Part shown: positions 48,538-58,979 of the stretch, piece by piece
Layout: every line of letters begins with the position of its first letter
How positions within the stretch are numbered: the stretch's first letter is position 1
DNA from: Sipunculus nudus
Taxonomy: Eukaryota; Annelida; Sipuncula; Golfingiida; Sipunculidae
Direction of reading: 5' to 3'
Assembly (NCBI GenBank): GCA_026874595.1
Contig: CM049310.1
Span: 52,838,558 to 52,902,557 of the forward strand
DNA: 64,000 nucleotides
Notes under the pieces: generated by a model
The model's database searches: none
What the model saw: the letters and a program-made list of their open reading frames with translations, nothing else
What the model was told of the DNA's origin: nothing
Program-made: the position numbers and the translations under genes

Positions 48538-48890
48538 TAACCCCCCCCCCCCCCACACACACACACACACTAAAGCTTGGCCTAAATTCCTCCAGCCTTT
48601 AAAGGATGACACCACTCATCTAACACTTCAACAAACACACATCAAACACACACAACAACAAACCAAACAAACACCCAACACACACTACAACAAACCACAA
48701 CACACACACACCAAACACACACCACAACAAACCATAACACACACATCAACACACACACACACACACCAAACACGCACCACAACAAACCGCAACATATACA
48801 CCACAACAAACACACACTAAACACATGCCACAACAAACCAATACAAATACACACTACAACAAACACATACCACAACAAACACACACCAAA
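48538..48890. repeat. CA-rich minisatellite
   Basis: Poly-C followed by irregular repeats of ACACACACC, CAACAAAC and ACACCAAACAC. Confidence 0.9.
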
Positions 48891-49479
48891 CAGTCAATTA
48901 CATTCAGTTTGATCTAAACTACCAGTAAGTAGCCTTATTAGTGACCCACTTCACCTGCCCCCCCCCCCCCCTCCGTCTGCACGTTTAGGTCTTGAAGTGT
49001 CGGGATGATGCTAAGAGGTCATATTCCATTTTTTTTGGAAGAAATTTAACAATATTTTACCAAGGAGCTTTCCAGCGCCACCTGTCAGAAACTACGACTG
49101 TGTATTTTGAGGGTGAGCTTGCAGCGCCATCTGTCGCATTTGAAATGAATCGAAACTTGTCTTTTACTGCAAAATAATGAGCAGGTCGTGAGCTAATATT
49201 AACATTAAATGGTGCCTGGCTTTTATATTAAAGCTCGGGGTTTTACTCGAAGAACAAACAAAACACTGATGACAAAATCGTGGGGTTTGTATCTCTGTCA
49301 AATATTGTGCAAAGTGAACATCACGTGTAGTTATCATTATATAAATCACACTTAGACTCTAAAGACAATATATTACTGATACTGTAAAAGTTACACCAAG
49401 TCACATTTCAGACCTAACTAGTTCGTGCTTATAATGAAAGAGTTGTCTTCATCTTCATTGTCATTTTTACATTTTCTTT

Positions 49480-49650
49480 ATATGTACAACCACAGGCGCT
49501 TGAATAAACTATTACTTATCTGACATTTTCCTAGCGTTTTTCACACTATATGGTCCATCTCTTTATTATTTACTTAATATTTGAGATAGGCAGGCAAGAC
49601 CCCCCCCCCCCCCCCGTCGTTAGGCCAGACAGCCATGGTATAGCAACCGA
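49480..49650. repeat. Left arm of an inverted repeat flanking the Gypsy element
   Basis: Contains CAGGCGCTTGAATAA, TTTTCCTAGCG, CACTATATGGTCCATCT and GAGATAGGCAGGCAAGA. The reverse complement of about 54880-55080 has the same motifs in the same order. A poly-C run separates this from GACAGCCATGG, also shared. Confidence 0.75.
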
Positions 49651-49703
49651 GGACGCGCTTTCTGAGTGGTTCATATGTATACTACTAGAGTCTTCAGATG
49701 GTG

Positions 49704-49800
49704 TGTGCCAATATTACGATATTAGTTCATGCTTGTACTCCAGGTGTTGCTACAATACACTGATTTAAGATGGCTGTCTGAGTCTTGTCTTATTTGTACA
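49704..49800 (+). repeat. 5' LTR of Gypsy element
   Basis: 97 bp, starts TGTGCCAATATT and ends TTTGTACA, directly before the primer-binding site. The first 88 bp differ from the 3' LTR at only two positions. Confidence 0.85.
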
Positions 49801-49818
49801 TGGTGGCAGCGGTTCGAC
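49801..49818 (+). promoter_or_regulatory. Primer-binding site of Gypsy element
   Basis: TGGTGGCAGCGGTTCGAC begins with TGG, as expected for pairing with a tRNA 3' CCA, and abuts the LTR end. The tRNA was not identified. Confidence 0.65.
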
Positions 49819-49906
49819 TGAATCCTGTCGTTTCTATGGACTGTCACGCTTCTGCGTTTGTGTATATCTGATCTGGACTATCTTAGCTGCTGGAGGACAT
49901 ATCAGT

Positions 49907-50482
49907 ATGATTAGCGGAGCGACGCAAGATAGCGGCAACCAGCCCGGTGCTGGCATCGGACACGGAGTTCACGTGAGTCCGCCTTCCCCGCTCAAACTTT
50001 CTGAAAAACCCCAGGATGAATGGCTTATTTTTAACCAACCGTTTTTAACATACAAACGGCTGACTGAACTTGATATGAAAGACAATGCTTATTAGTGTGA
50101 TATGTTTCTCAACTGTACTGGAGCTAAAGGAATCCGTATATTTTTATTTTCCGGTCAGCGGTAGACCGTGAGAATCTTGACGTGATCATACGGAAATTTG
50201 ATGAGCACATTATCGGTCAAACTAACGAAAGCCTACGAACGCTACAAGTTCAATAAACGTGATCAAAACCCTGGTGAACGATTTGATGATTATCTGGCCG
50301 ATCTTATTGAACTGTCAAAGACTTGCAATTTTTGTGATTGTCTCGGCGACTCTCTGTTACGTGACAGAATCGTGGTGGGCATAAGTGATAATGCCACTCG
50401 CAAATCTTTGTTGCAACGACGTAATCTTGATCAGAAAACGGCGATAGACTTTGCTAGAAGTGCAGAAATAACCCAGTTATAA
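49907..50482 (+). pseudogene. Gypsy gag remnant
   Basis: A 62-codon opening frame (MISGATQDSGNQ) reaches a stop at about 50093. A second open stretch (50198-50482) in another frame has YKFNKRDQNPGERFDDYLADL, like the retrotransposon gag domain, and a typical RDRIVVGI segment. At least one frameshift and internal stops separate them. Confidence 0.75.
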
Positions 50483-50565
50483 CAGCTGGGGGGAGAAGGA
50501 TCTGAAACTGAGAATGTGAATAGAATTCACAAGACCAAGCTGCCAAACACCAGCAACCTGGTAAG

Positions 50566-51141
50566 ATGAAGTGTAAATACTGTGACCTATTTCACTTAAT
50601 GAGGAAATCTGCATGTCATGCTGTTGGTAAAACGTGTAATAGCTGTAAGGCCATGGGACATTATGCTGTGATGTGCCCAAATAAATCTAAATCTGCTAAA
50701 GCAAGGCCTCGACGGGTCCATGGTGTTCAGTCTGATAGTGAATCTGATACATCAACTGATGATCTTACTGAGTTCAACTATGCAAAAACTGAGTTTGATA
50801 CTGAATCTACATCTGATGTAGGTGTCGTAACTGATGGGAGCAAGAAACATGACATTCATGCTAAGATGCTTGTGAATGGTGATTTGATTACATTTCAGAT
50901 AGACTCTGGTGCTACTAGTAACCTGATCCCTGAAAGGTATGTAACTGGTGAAATTGTTGACACTCAAAAAACCCTACAGATGTGGAATGGATCTGAACTG
51001 AAACCTATAGGAAGTACAGTAATGACTCTAAAGAATCCTAAGAACTCTAAGAAATACAAAGTTAAGTTTACTGTGGTTAAAGAAGACTTAAAACCAATAC
51101 TAGGCAAAATTGTCTCTGGACAATGGGACTTATTACTGTGA
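50566..51141 (+). pseudogene. Gypsy zinc knuckle and aspartic protease segment
   Basis: CKYCDLFH, then CNSCKAMGHYAVMC (C-x2-C-x4-H-x4-C), then an acidic Ser-rich linker, then FQIDSGATSNLI, the retroviral-type protease active site D-S-G. The frame closes at 51141, and the RT-leading sequence continues in another frame from about 51123, showing a frameshift. Confidence 0.85.
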
Positions 51142-51791
51142 ACTATGATCAGTTTGTAGTAGCTGCTGTGACACAAAAGAAGCAATACCCGGAAGAAAAT
51201 TATGGTGATGTATTTGATGAACAGCAGTTAGGAGTTTTACCCGGGGAACCTGTTAAACTAACAGTAATTGATGGTGCAGTGCCACAAGTAAAACCAACCA
51301 GGAGACTACCAATTGCAATGAAAGAGGTAGTATTACAAACTGTGAATGACCTATGTGATAAACAGATCATAGAAAAAGTAGATATACCTACTGACTGGGT
51401 GAACCAAATGACTGTGCAAGAAGAGAAGTCTGGCGAGGTGCGTATTTGCTTTGATCCTCGTCCATTAAATGAGGTGCTGAAACGTGAACAGTATACTCTA
51501 CCTGTTATGGAGGACATTTTGCCTCGGCTGGCAAGTGCCAAGGTTTTCACGAAACTAGACCTGCGTCATGGATTCTGGCACCTAAAGCTTGACGATGCCT
51601 CAAGCTATCTGACTACATTCATCACTGATGCTGGTCGTTTCAGATGGCTGCGCCTTCCTTTTGGGCTGTCAGTCAGCTCAGAAATATTTCAGAAAAGACT
51701 TCACCAAGCACTGGAGGGTTTGGAGGGCGTCGTATGTATTGCTGATGACATTGTAGTATTTGGCTGCGAACAACCACTCAAAAAGCCATGA
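51123..51791 (+). pseudogene. Gypsy reverse transcriptase, N-terminal part
   Basis: Contains KLDLRHGFWHLKL, RWLRLPFGLS and the catalytic box CIADDIVVFG (a Y/F-x-DD variant with Ala before DD). The frame ends at 51791 and continues in another frame from 51788, implying a small indel. Confidence 0.9.
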
Positions 51792-53587
51792 CTGATCATA
51801 ACAATAACTTAGTCTCACTGCTTGATCGATGCAGGAACCTAGGAATCCGCTTGAACAGAGACAAGTCAGAAATTAGGAAATCTAGCATCACATTCCTTGG
51901 TCATGAGGTAACCAGCGAGGGTCTCAGACCTGACCCAAGCAAAGTAGAAGCAATTATATCTCTGCCAGAACCTACCTGTAAGCAAGATGTTCAAGTGTTA
52001 CAAGGAACAGTGAACTACCTGACAAAGTTCCTTCCTCTTCTGTCACAAGTTATGGAGCCAATCAGACAACTGTTGGTGAATGATGTTAAGTTCATGTGGG
52101 GGAAACCTAAAGAAAGAGCCTTTGAGGAAATTAAGCGGCTTGTTACAGAAGCCCCATTTCTTGCATACTATTCACCTTTAAACCCCCTTGTGCTGCAATG
52201 TGACGCGAGCAGCAAAGGTCTGGGAGCCGCACTTCTTCAAGGAGGCAAGCCCATAGCATACATGAGCCGTAGCCTAACAGACACTGAGACAAGGTATGCT
52301 ACCATTGAGAAGGAGATGTTGGCGGTGGTATGGGCTCTGGAGAAGTTTCACCAATACACGTATGGACGGAAAGTGATTGTGCATAGTGACCATAAGCCCT
52401 TGGAGGCCATTGTGAAAAAACTACTGGACCGTGCACCAAAAAGGTTACAGAATTTGCTAGTCCGTTCACATAATTATGACTATGAGATTCAGTGGAACAA
52501 AGGAGCAAATCAACAGATTGTGGATATGCTTTCGCGTGCTTGTCTACCAGTAGTAGAAAGTGATGATGCTGAACAGATCAATATGTGTGCTTACCTCGCT
52601 ATTGGATCAGATAGATTAGAAGAGATAAAGCACAAGACCAAAAGAGATGAGATCTTGAATGAGCTGAAATCTCATATTCTTCATAGATGGCCAACTGAGA
52701 GAAAGGAGGTACCTGCACATTTACACCCGTATTACAATTATCATGATGAACTATCAGTGCAGGATGGTGTCATATTTCGTGGTGAAAGAATCGTGATTCC
52801 GAAAGAAATGAGAACAGCGGTGCTCAAAGAAATTCACGGTGGACATGGAGGTGAACAAGCGTGTCTGCGGAGAGCCCGTGAAATGGCTTTCTGGCCAGGA
52901 ATGACAGCTGACATTAAGCATTATGTGTCAGTTTGTGAAGCATGTAGAACATTTGAAACGGCTAATCAAAAAGAAACTTACATGCCACATGACATCCCAG
53001 AGCGGCAGTGGGAAAAGGTAGGAATGGACACTTTTGAGTTTCACAATGATCAATACTTAGTTGTAGTGGACTACCTTAGCAATTTCTGGGAACTTGATAA
53101 GCTTGAGTGTAATACGTCCCAGGTTATCATCAAAAAGCTCAAAGTCCATTTCTCGAGATATGGAATACCCTGTAAAATTGTCTCTGACAATGCTATGCAA
53201 TTCACATCAAAGGAGTTCCGTGCATTCACAAAGTCCTGGGATATTGAACATTATACTAGTTCACCACATGATCCCAATGCCAGCGGTATGGCTGAATCGG
53301 CCGTCAAGGCAGCAAAAGGTATACTGAAAAAATGTAAAATGTGTAAACAAGATGTATTCCTTGCAATTCTGAATTACAGAAACACTCCAAGCCAAGAAAT
53401 TGATAAAAGTCCAGTGCGGAGGTTCTTTGATAGGCGTACAAGAACCTTGCTGCCAACAGTAAATAACTACTGGAATCAAAAACTAAAGATATGCAGTTGG
53501 AAAGGAGAAAGATGGAGAGAAAACAACAGAGACACAGAGAGAAGTACAACAGAGGTGCGAGAGATCTACCCGTATTACAAGAAGTAG
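51788..53587 (+). pseudogene. Gypsy RT thumb, RNase H and integrase
   Basis: 599 open codons. FLGHEVTSEG is the RT end; LQCDASSKGLGAALLQ, TRYATIEKEMLAVVWAL and HSDHKPL are RNase H; HGGHGG with CEACR is the integrase HHCC finger; MDTFEF, IVSDNAMQF and GMAESAVKAAK carry the D, D and E core residues. From about 53470 the frame slips, and the family-like continuation is in another frame. Confidence 0.92.
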
Positions 53588-53614
53588 AAGTGGTTAGGAT
53601 GAAGCCACATATAC

Positions 53615-54025
53615 TTGGGGATAAAGTATGGAAAAAAAGCTGTGGTTTTGCGTAGATTGGATGAACGATCATATGATATATGTGCTGAGGATGGAAATAT
53701 GTATAGGAGAAACAGGGCCCATTTGAAAGCTAGTAACGAGAGTTTCTCAGAAACAGAGCATGAGAGAAAGAAACCCAAAGAAATTGTTGTGACACGTGAC
53801 CCTGTACCAAGGCAAAATACTCAGTTAATGCCATGTACACGACTGGAGGAGGCTGGTACACCTCTTGTCGATCAGAGAGCTCCAGGTACAGAACTGGAGA
53901 TTGATGTACAAACAGAACCTAAACCGAGTACTAGTCAGGTCATCCCAAAGAAGGAAGTAACCCGCACAAGGAGTGGGCGTATCAGCAAACCGTCTGTTTA
54001 TTTAAAGGACTTTGTTAGAAAGTAA
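53615..54025 (+). pseudogene. Gypsy integrase C-terminal tail
   Basis: Opens in yet another frame relative to the integrase core. Contains KKAVVLRRLDERSYDI, a segment typical of the C-terminal tail of Gypsy pol, then a charged tail ending VYLKDFVRK and a stop. Confidence 0.75.
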
Positions 54026-54227
54026 ACATTAATATGTTGATAACAATGATATTTTGGCGAATCATTAACTTCACTACAGAAGAGTAACACAAACAAAGAC
54101 ACTCCGGTTTAATCTCTTTAATGACTGTTTTAATGTCACAATATTCCATACAACTTGATGGTATGGTTATTTTCATGCCTTTAGTAATTTTACAGTGAAC
54201 TTTGATATACGGTGACCACCTTTCATA

Positions 54228-54330
54228 AAGAAAGGGGGATGTGCCAATATTACGGTATTAGTTCATGCTTGTACTCCAGGTGTCGCTACAATACACTGAT
54301 TTAAGATGGCTGTCTGAGTCTTGTCTTGTA
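54228..54330 (+). repeat. Polypurine tract and 3' LTR of Gypsy element
   Basis: AAGAAAGGGGGA (about 54228-54239) abuts the 3' LTR, which starts TGTGCC at 54240. Homology with the 5' LTR runs 88 bp to 54327. The last 9 bp of the 5' LTR are altered or missing here, and GGTG follows at 54331. Confidence 0.8.
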
Positions 54331-54879
54331 GGTGTGAGCGACAATTAGAGCACTTGGCCCATTTTGTGTAGGTCCACCGGACTGAATGCAATATGACAGG
54401 GCCGGGCTGAAGTGTGTCACCTTAAAATTAATAGGGGGGCCATTATAATGTGGTTTATTTTTTTTGATAACATAGGTTTTTAGCTTTTTAATCATGCCAA
54501 GATAATGTTTTTTTCTGCAGAGATAAAATTTTGACATGAGATGCAGTGAGAGGTGTGCTTTTTCCACAGTTTGCTCTGGGAGGTGCTGCCATCTTCAGAC
54601 AGGGAGGGAACTAGGCTTATAGTTCCTAAATGAGTCACATGAGGCGCCACTTTTTCCGCATTTGTAAACAGATTTCAACATGGTCTTTAAGACCAATGTG
54701 CTGGAGATGTCAAAATGTGGTCAGGTGTGTATGAATACGGCTTTGTTTACAATGATAATATATAGTGCAAATAATGCGTCAGTCTGACCTATCTGTACAT
54801 GGTGACACCGCTGACGTAACAATGGTTCAGCCAATCACGCATGTACTTCAAATTTAGCCTGAAACCGATGTGCCATGGC

Positions 54880-55080
54880 TGTCGGGACTCACAATGGGGA
54901 CTTCTTGCCTGCCTATCTCAAATATTAAGTAAATATAATAAATAGATGGAACATATAGTGCGAAACACGCTAGGAAAATATCAGATCAGAAATAGTTATA
55001 AGGAAATGACCCAGAAAAGTAACAAATATAACCGAAATCCACATTAACAGCAATTCAAGCGCCTGTACGTGGTACAACTT
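54880..55080. repeat. Right arm of an inverted repeat flanking the Gypsy element
   Basis: Inverse partner of 49480-49650 at moderate divergence. It could be two dispersed copies in opposite orientation or a foldback structure. Confidence 0.75.
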
Positions 55081-55626
55081 GATGTATTATTGTATATAGC
55101 TGTGTATATTTCAGTTGAGAAGAATTTATTTAGGGTTTTACCCTGTTTTCTTATCTTCATTGCATGTTTGCACAAAAAATATTGTTTACAATAAAAAAAT
55201 CGTGGAGATTGGGAGATGAATCATTTTGCAAACGGAATGTTGAGAAACATGTCACTTTACTAGTGTTCCTGGTGAAAAGACAAGTTTAATGAAACAAAAA
55301 TAGTGTAATTTTTTTATTATAAACATAATAGAACATAATAAGTGTTATACAATCAGTGTGATTTCATAGAAAATGACATTGTAAGAAATCTTACTGATAA
55401 AATGTGCTCAAATAACCGCTCGTCTCATTAAATGAGTATTTAAGAATAAATGCAACTTTTTACTATACATTACCACAAGGTTATAGTCTAAGAGGTCAGT
55501 TTCCCTTTACTACAAAAGTCATTATCTATCTTGCAGTCCACCTTATGTTTGACATAAGTGAATACTAACACATCTCTTGCAGGGATAAGTTACAGAACAT
55601 ACAACTCCGTGAGTACTATATCTCCA

Positions 55627-55648
55627 TATATATATATATATATATTTA
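55627..55648. repeat. (TA)n microsatellite
   Basis: Short TA tract downstream of the SOUL gene. Confidence 0.9.
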
Positions 55649-55816
55649 AACCGACACAAAACATATTAAAAATTGACACAACTATCTTATTTAACATTCT
55701 TTGGAGTCATAAATAACCTTTCCTTATATATACATGTATTTCCCTTACTGTAGAATTACTGATGCTGAATTAAGTTCTTTGAGTATTTTGAGGGAAAGGT
55801 GTTCTTATAAAATTTT

Positions 55817-55991
55817 CTAAGCCGCCAAGAACCAGACTTCGTTATGGCGGTTGAACAGTTTAAATGGAGAATCATATCCCGCTGTGTAGTATATTTTATC
55901 GTTAAATTTGATGCCTGCGTTTGTCAGTGCCTTTCCTAAGGCCACGGCATGCTCCTGGTATTTCTTTTGGCTGGCAAATCCACCGAATGAC
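55817..55991 (-). CDS. SOUL gene exon 4: C-terminus and stop
   Basis: Acceptor TTTTTTTCCAG|G. Encodes SFGGFASQKKYQEH, YYTAGYDSPFKL and NRHNEVWFLAA, ending TAG at 55817-55819. Confidence 0.95.
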
Positions 55992-58972
55992 CTGGAAAAA
56001 AAGAACAAGAATCTGGTAGATAAGGTGTTTCAATGCACATTATGTTATCCGAATATTTGGAAAGAATTTCCATGTATCACACGGTATATAATTGTAATGA
56101 AAAATATCCCAGATAAAGAAATATGACATGAAATAATTAAATTATTCTTAGATATAATATACATGTCAATCAAACATGCATAGAAATGATAAAGCAATAT
56201 TGCTTATTTTATTAAAGTTAAAATTAATAATCCTTATATTTGGGGTAATCTTTATTTGAAATAATACAAATTGGGAAAATATATTACAATAAAAATAAAA
56301 ACTTATTTCAATGAGGTTTCATACATCATGTAACTGAAAATTTTCATACACAATTTCATAAAATGTAGCATATCTGGTATTTTTAAAAAGATTTTTTCAT
56401 GAATACTTACGCTACGTAAACTGTCATGGCATCAAGAGTATGGATGAAGACTCTGGGATCACTTGGTTTTGGTGGGTCTACCTTTGGAGAGTTGAAGAAA
56501 GACATGGTGAAATTATTTTCACAGGCTGGTCCGGGGCCTGGGATAATCCTGACGATCACGGGGGCTGTCATTTCGATCTTCATTTCTTTTGCAAAAAGAG
56601 CAAAAAAATTCAACGTAAATAACAGATTATGAACATAAAATATATATAATGCAGCACGTTGTCATCGTTATGAGAATGTAGCGGATGGTATCAAATTGAA
56701 GAAATATGATCCTGATGACAAGTGCTGCCACCTTGTGTGTGAATGTGAAACAAAAACCATACACAAATTTATTCTCCGTGAACATGAAAAATCAATTGGC
56801 TTTGGTGTTCATAACATTCTATGATTAAAAACAGATAATACATGAAATAAAAGTATGGGTGAAGGCACGAGCCTTGGTTCGAGGGCGTGTGGGGGGGGGG
56901 GGGGGGGGGCAGGCAGGGGGACATGTGGCCCCTGACCGTTTTAGGTGTGGGGGACAAAGTAACTTTCGTTCCCCTCAAATTTACGGGGAATGAACACAAT
57001 TTTAAATTCCTGATGATTCCATTAATTAATTTATATATCACTGAACTGGCACATATGTTAGTCCTTGTATTTGAATGTTTCAATCTAATGTTATGAAACA
57101 GACAGAGCTGAAAACTGAACAAAAACAGTTTTGTATCATGAAATTTAATTATTTCATTACTGAAAAAAAAGAGTAGTCAGAGCTTCGAATAATAACCCAA
57201 CAGCTCGTCGAAGTGTTCCTAGGACTACATTTGTCAAAATATGTCCATAAAGTTGTTGCAGGGGACTGCATACTGAACCTCTGTGCAGTGTCAGGCTGAG
57301 AGGAGCTAACTGATAGCTGGTATACAGAGGGAGCGGTGGTAATTGTTATATTCTGAGAGACGAAATTTGTCAGGAGGAAATTTGTGCGGCTGTCATAAAT
57401 TTGTATAGGGGATACTTTTGTTGGTATTCCTTTAAACGGTTCCCTCACGTTATCTTAGCAACAGAGGCTAATGAGTAATGGTCTTACTTTTCACGTTTGC
57501 TCCCTGGATGTAGTCAAACAGCCTCATGAACATTGTGTATACGGCAGAATCATAGCTGACACCAGTTTCGCTGGTACCGTACCACTCTGTGTTGGTGTAG
57601 TAGCGGATCTCATAATCCTGAATAGAAAGGGGATACTCATTGCACAAGGTAATTTAGAAATGTTTAGGTTTCAACAAACATTTATGCTTGCCAAATACCT
57701 GTTCAATGGAAATTTAATACATTAAGTTATATAGCCTCCCAATGAGAAAATTGGATTTATAGGGGTTGATGAATCTACTTCTAAGTCCATATTTGGATAA
57801 TACTCATGTCCGTGTTACCGCTAGATCTCCAAGCTGGATGATTTTCAAAAACTGACCGTATGGCATGGAAGTAGCCATGGGCTATATTTACGGCTGTGAT
57901 TTTACATTTAAGCTTATAAATCTTAAATATAAATCAATATAGTTGTATTGTGGATTAAAAACTCTCTAGCTCCAAAAGTTAATACATTAAATGAGTAAAT
58001 GGCTCTTCTTCTGTTCTCACTAAGTACATCATGTCTCAGCTAATCACTACTACAACTTAAACAATATTGACGAAATAAAATGCATGTACACAGACAACAT
58101 ACTGATGAAGCTTTGTGCAAACCATAAAGGATATAAAAGTTGGTTTGCCATTAAGCCATCTTGAAGTATAACACGAGACTTTCAATGGAAAACGGATGGC
58201 TTTTGCTTAATTCTCTGGGAGGAATACGGTCTTATGACCTAGATTCTTGCACGGTTATAGTTTTTGCACCTAACTCACTGTAATCATAATTTCAGATCTG
58301 AAACTAAATCGATTTTGATTTTTGCCCAGACTTACGGACGGCAGACAAAGGGCTATAAGTCAGATGACTTAAAGTCAGTTGAGCTAAAATTTGATTTCGA
58401 TGGTTTTGCACTGGGGTAGGGGGGGGGGGTATTGATATAAAAATACACTCATCAACTCTTATATAAGCTTCCCCTTTCTTTTGATATATAGAGAAATGAT
58501 GACCCAGATATAAGTATGTATTAATGCATGTTCTTCACAGTTATTCTGCATTAATAAAATCCATTTAAAAGAACCTATATCTTCCGAAATCATTACAATG
58601 ATTTGCAAAAGGTAAGTATCAGTGTTGTAAAGATTATAATTGTGAGTTAAGTTTAATCTCCGAACATATGAATATAGGCCAAAAATGAAACTTTGGGTCT
58701 CTTTAAAGAAAAAAAAAACGTAAACAAATGTCACACTGATTGGAACTGCAAGCAAAGTTAATTCTACCTAATTGAATCTGAATTAAAATGATTAAATGTG
58801 GTAATGAACAATATTTGTATGTAAATGGAATCATGAACGTTCTTACCTTAGTTTTGTTCTTCAGCTCATATTTGGGGCAGTCAAGATTATTGCAGAAAGA
58901 TGGTAAGGAAGCAGCTGCTAAGGTTACCCCAGCAATGAAGCACAGCAGCACAGTTCTGAGTGCGAATTCCAT
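55817..58972 (-). CDS. Secreted SOUL / heme-binding protein (HEBP2-like), 4 exons
   Basis: SOUL proteins form a beta-barrel that binds heme or other tetrapyrroles. Four exons join to 606 nt (201 aa plus stop) with all phases consistent. Residues 1-21 (MEFALRTVLLCFIAGVTLAA) look like a signal peptide, then a Cys pair (C27, C32) with CPKYEL. Family motifs follow: DYEIRYY, a Y-D-S-A segment, RLFDYIQG, MKIEMTAPV (87-95), SFGGFAS, YYTAGYDSP and LFNRHNEVWF near the C-terminus. An upstream in-frame ATG at 58996 lies before a good acceptor (TTACAG at 58977-58979), so MEFAL is the likelier start and a 5'UTR exon may lie upstream. Heme binding is family knowledge and not shown here. Confidence 0.93.
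56411..56585 (-). CDS. SOUL gene exon 3: EMTAPV motif
   Basis: Acceptor CTTTTTGCAAAAG|AA; donor GC|GTAAGT. Encodes MKIEMTAPVIVRIIPGPG and FTMSFFNSP, then FIHTLDAMTVYV. The EMTAPV signature is typical of SOUL/HEBP. Confidence 0.93.
57488..57617 (-). CDS. SOUL gene exon 2
   Basis: Acceptor TCTATTCAG|GAT; donor A|GTAAGA. Encodes DYEIRYYTNTEW and RLFDYIQGANVK; phase 0 in, phase 1 out. Confidence 0.9.
58847..58972 (-). CDS. SOUL gene exon 1: signal peptide
   Basis: 42 codons from MEFALRTVLL to NKTK; donor AAG|GTAAGA, phase 0. Hydrophobic core LLCFIAGVTLAAA with small residues at the likely cleavage site. Confidence 0.9.
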
Positions 58973-58979
58973 GTCTCTG

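Larger units (their letters stand above)
45252..48600. repeat. Two-unit tandem duplication (X-TA-Y) split by the hAT-like element
   Basis: X at 45252-45490 recurs at about 45725-45943. Y at 45541-45705 (GTCACGTATCTCTTG..., TTGGTATTAAAATGCATTAC, poly-C) recurs at 48425-48600. A (TA)n tract joins X to Y in each unit, and the element sits in the second tract. Confidence 0.8.
49704..54330 (+). mobile_element. Ty3/Gypsy-type LTR retrotransposon, nearly full length, frame-broken
   Basis: About 4.6 kb between short LTRs. After a primer-binding site come gag, a zinc knuckle, aspartic protease, reverse transcriptase, RNase H, integrase and a polypurine tract; the RT-RH-IN order places it in Ty3/Gypsy. 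Four bases, GGTG, directly precede the 5' LTR (49700-49703) and follow the 3' LTR (54331-54334), a possible target duplication. Several frameshifts and stops interrupt gag and pol, so this copy is probably inactive. No envelope gene was seen. It lies between the two host genes on the opposite strand. Confidence 0.93.
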
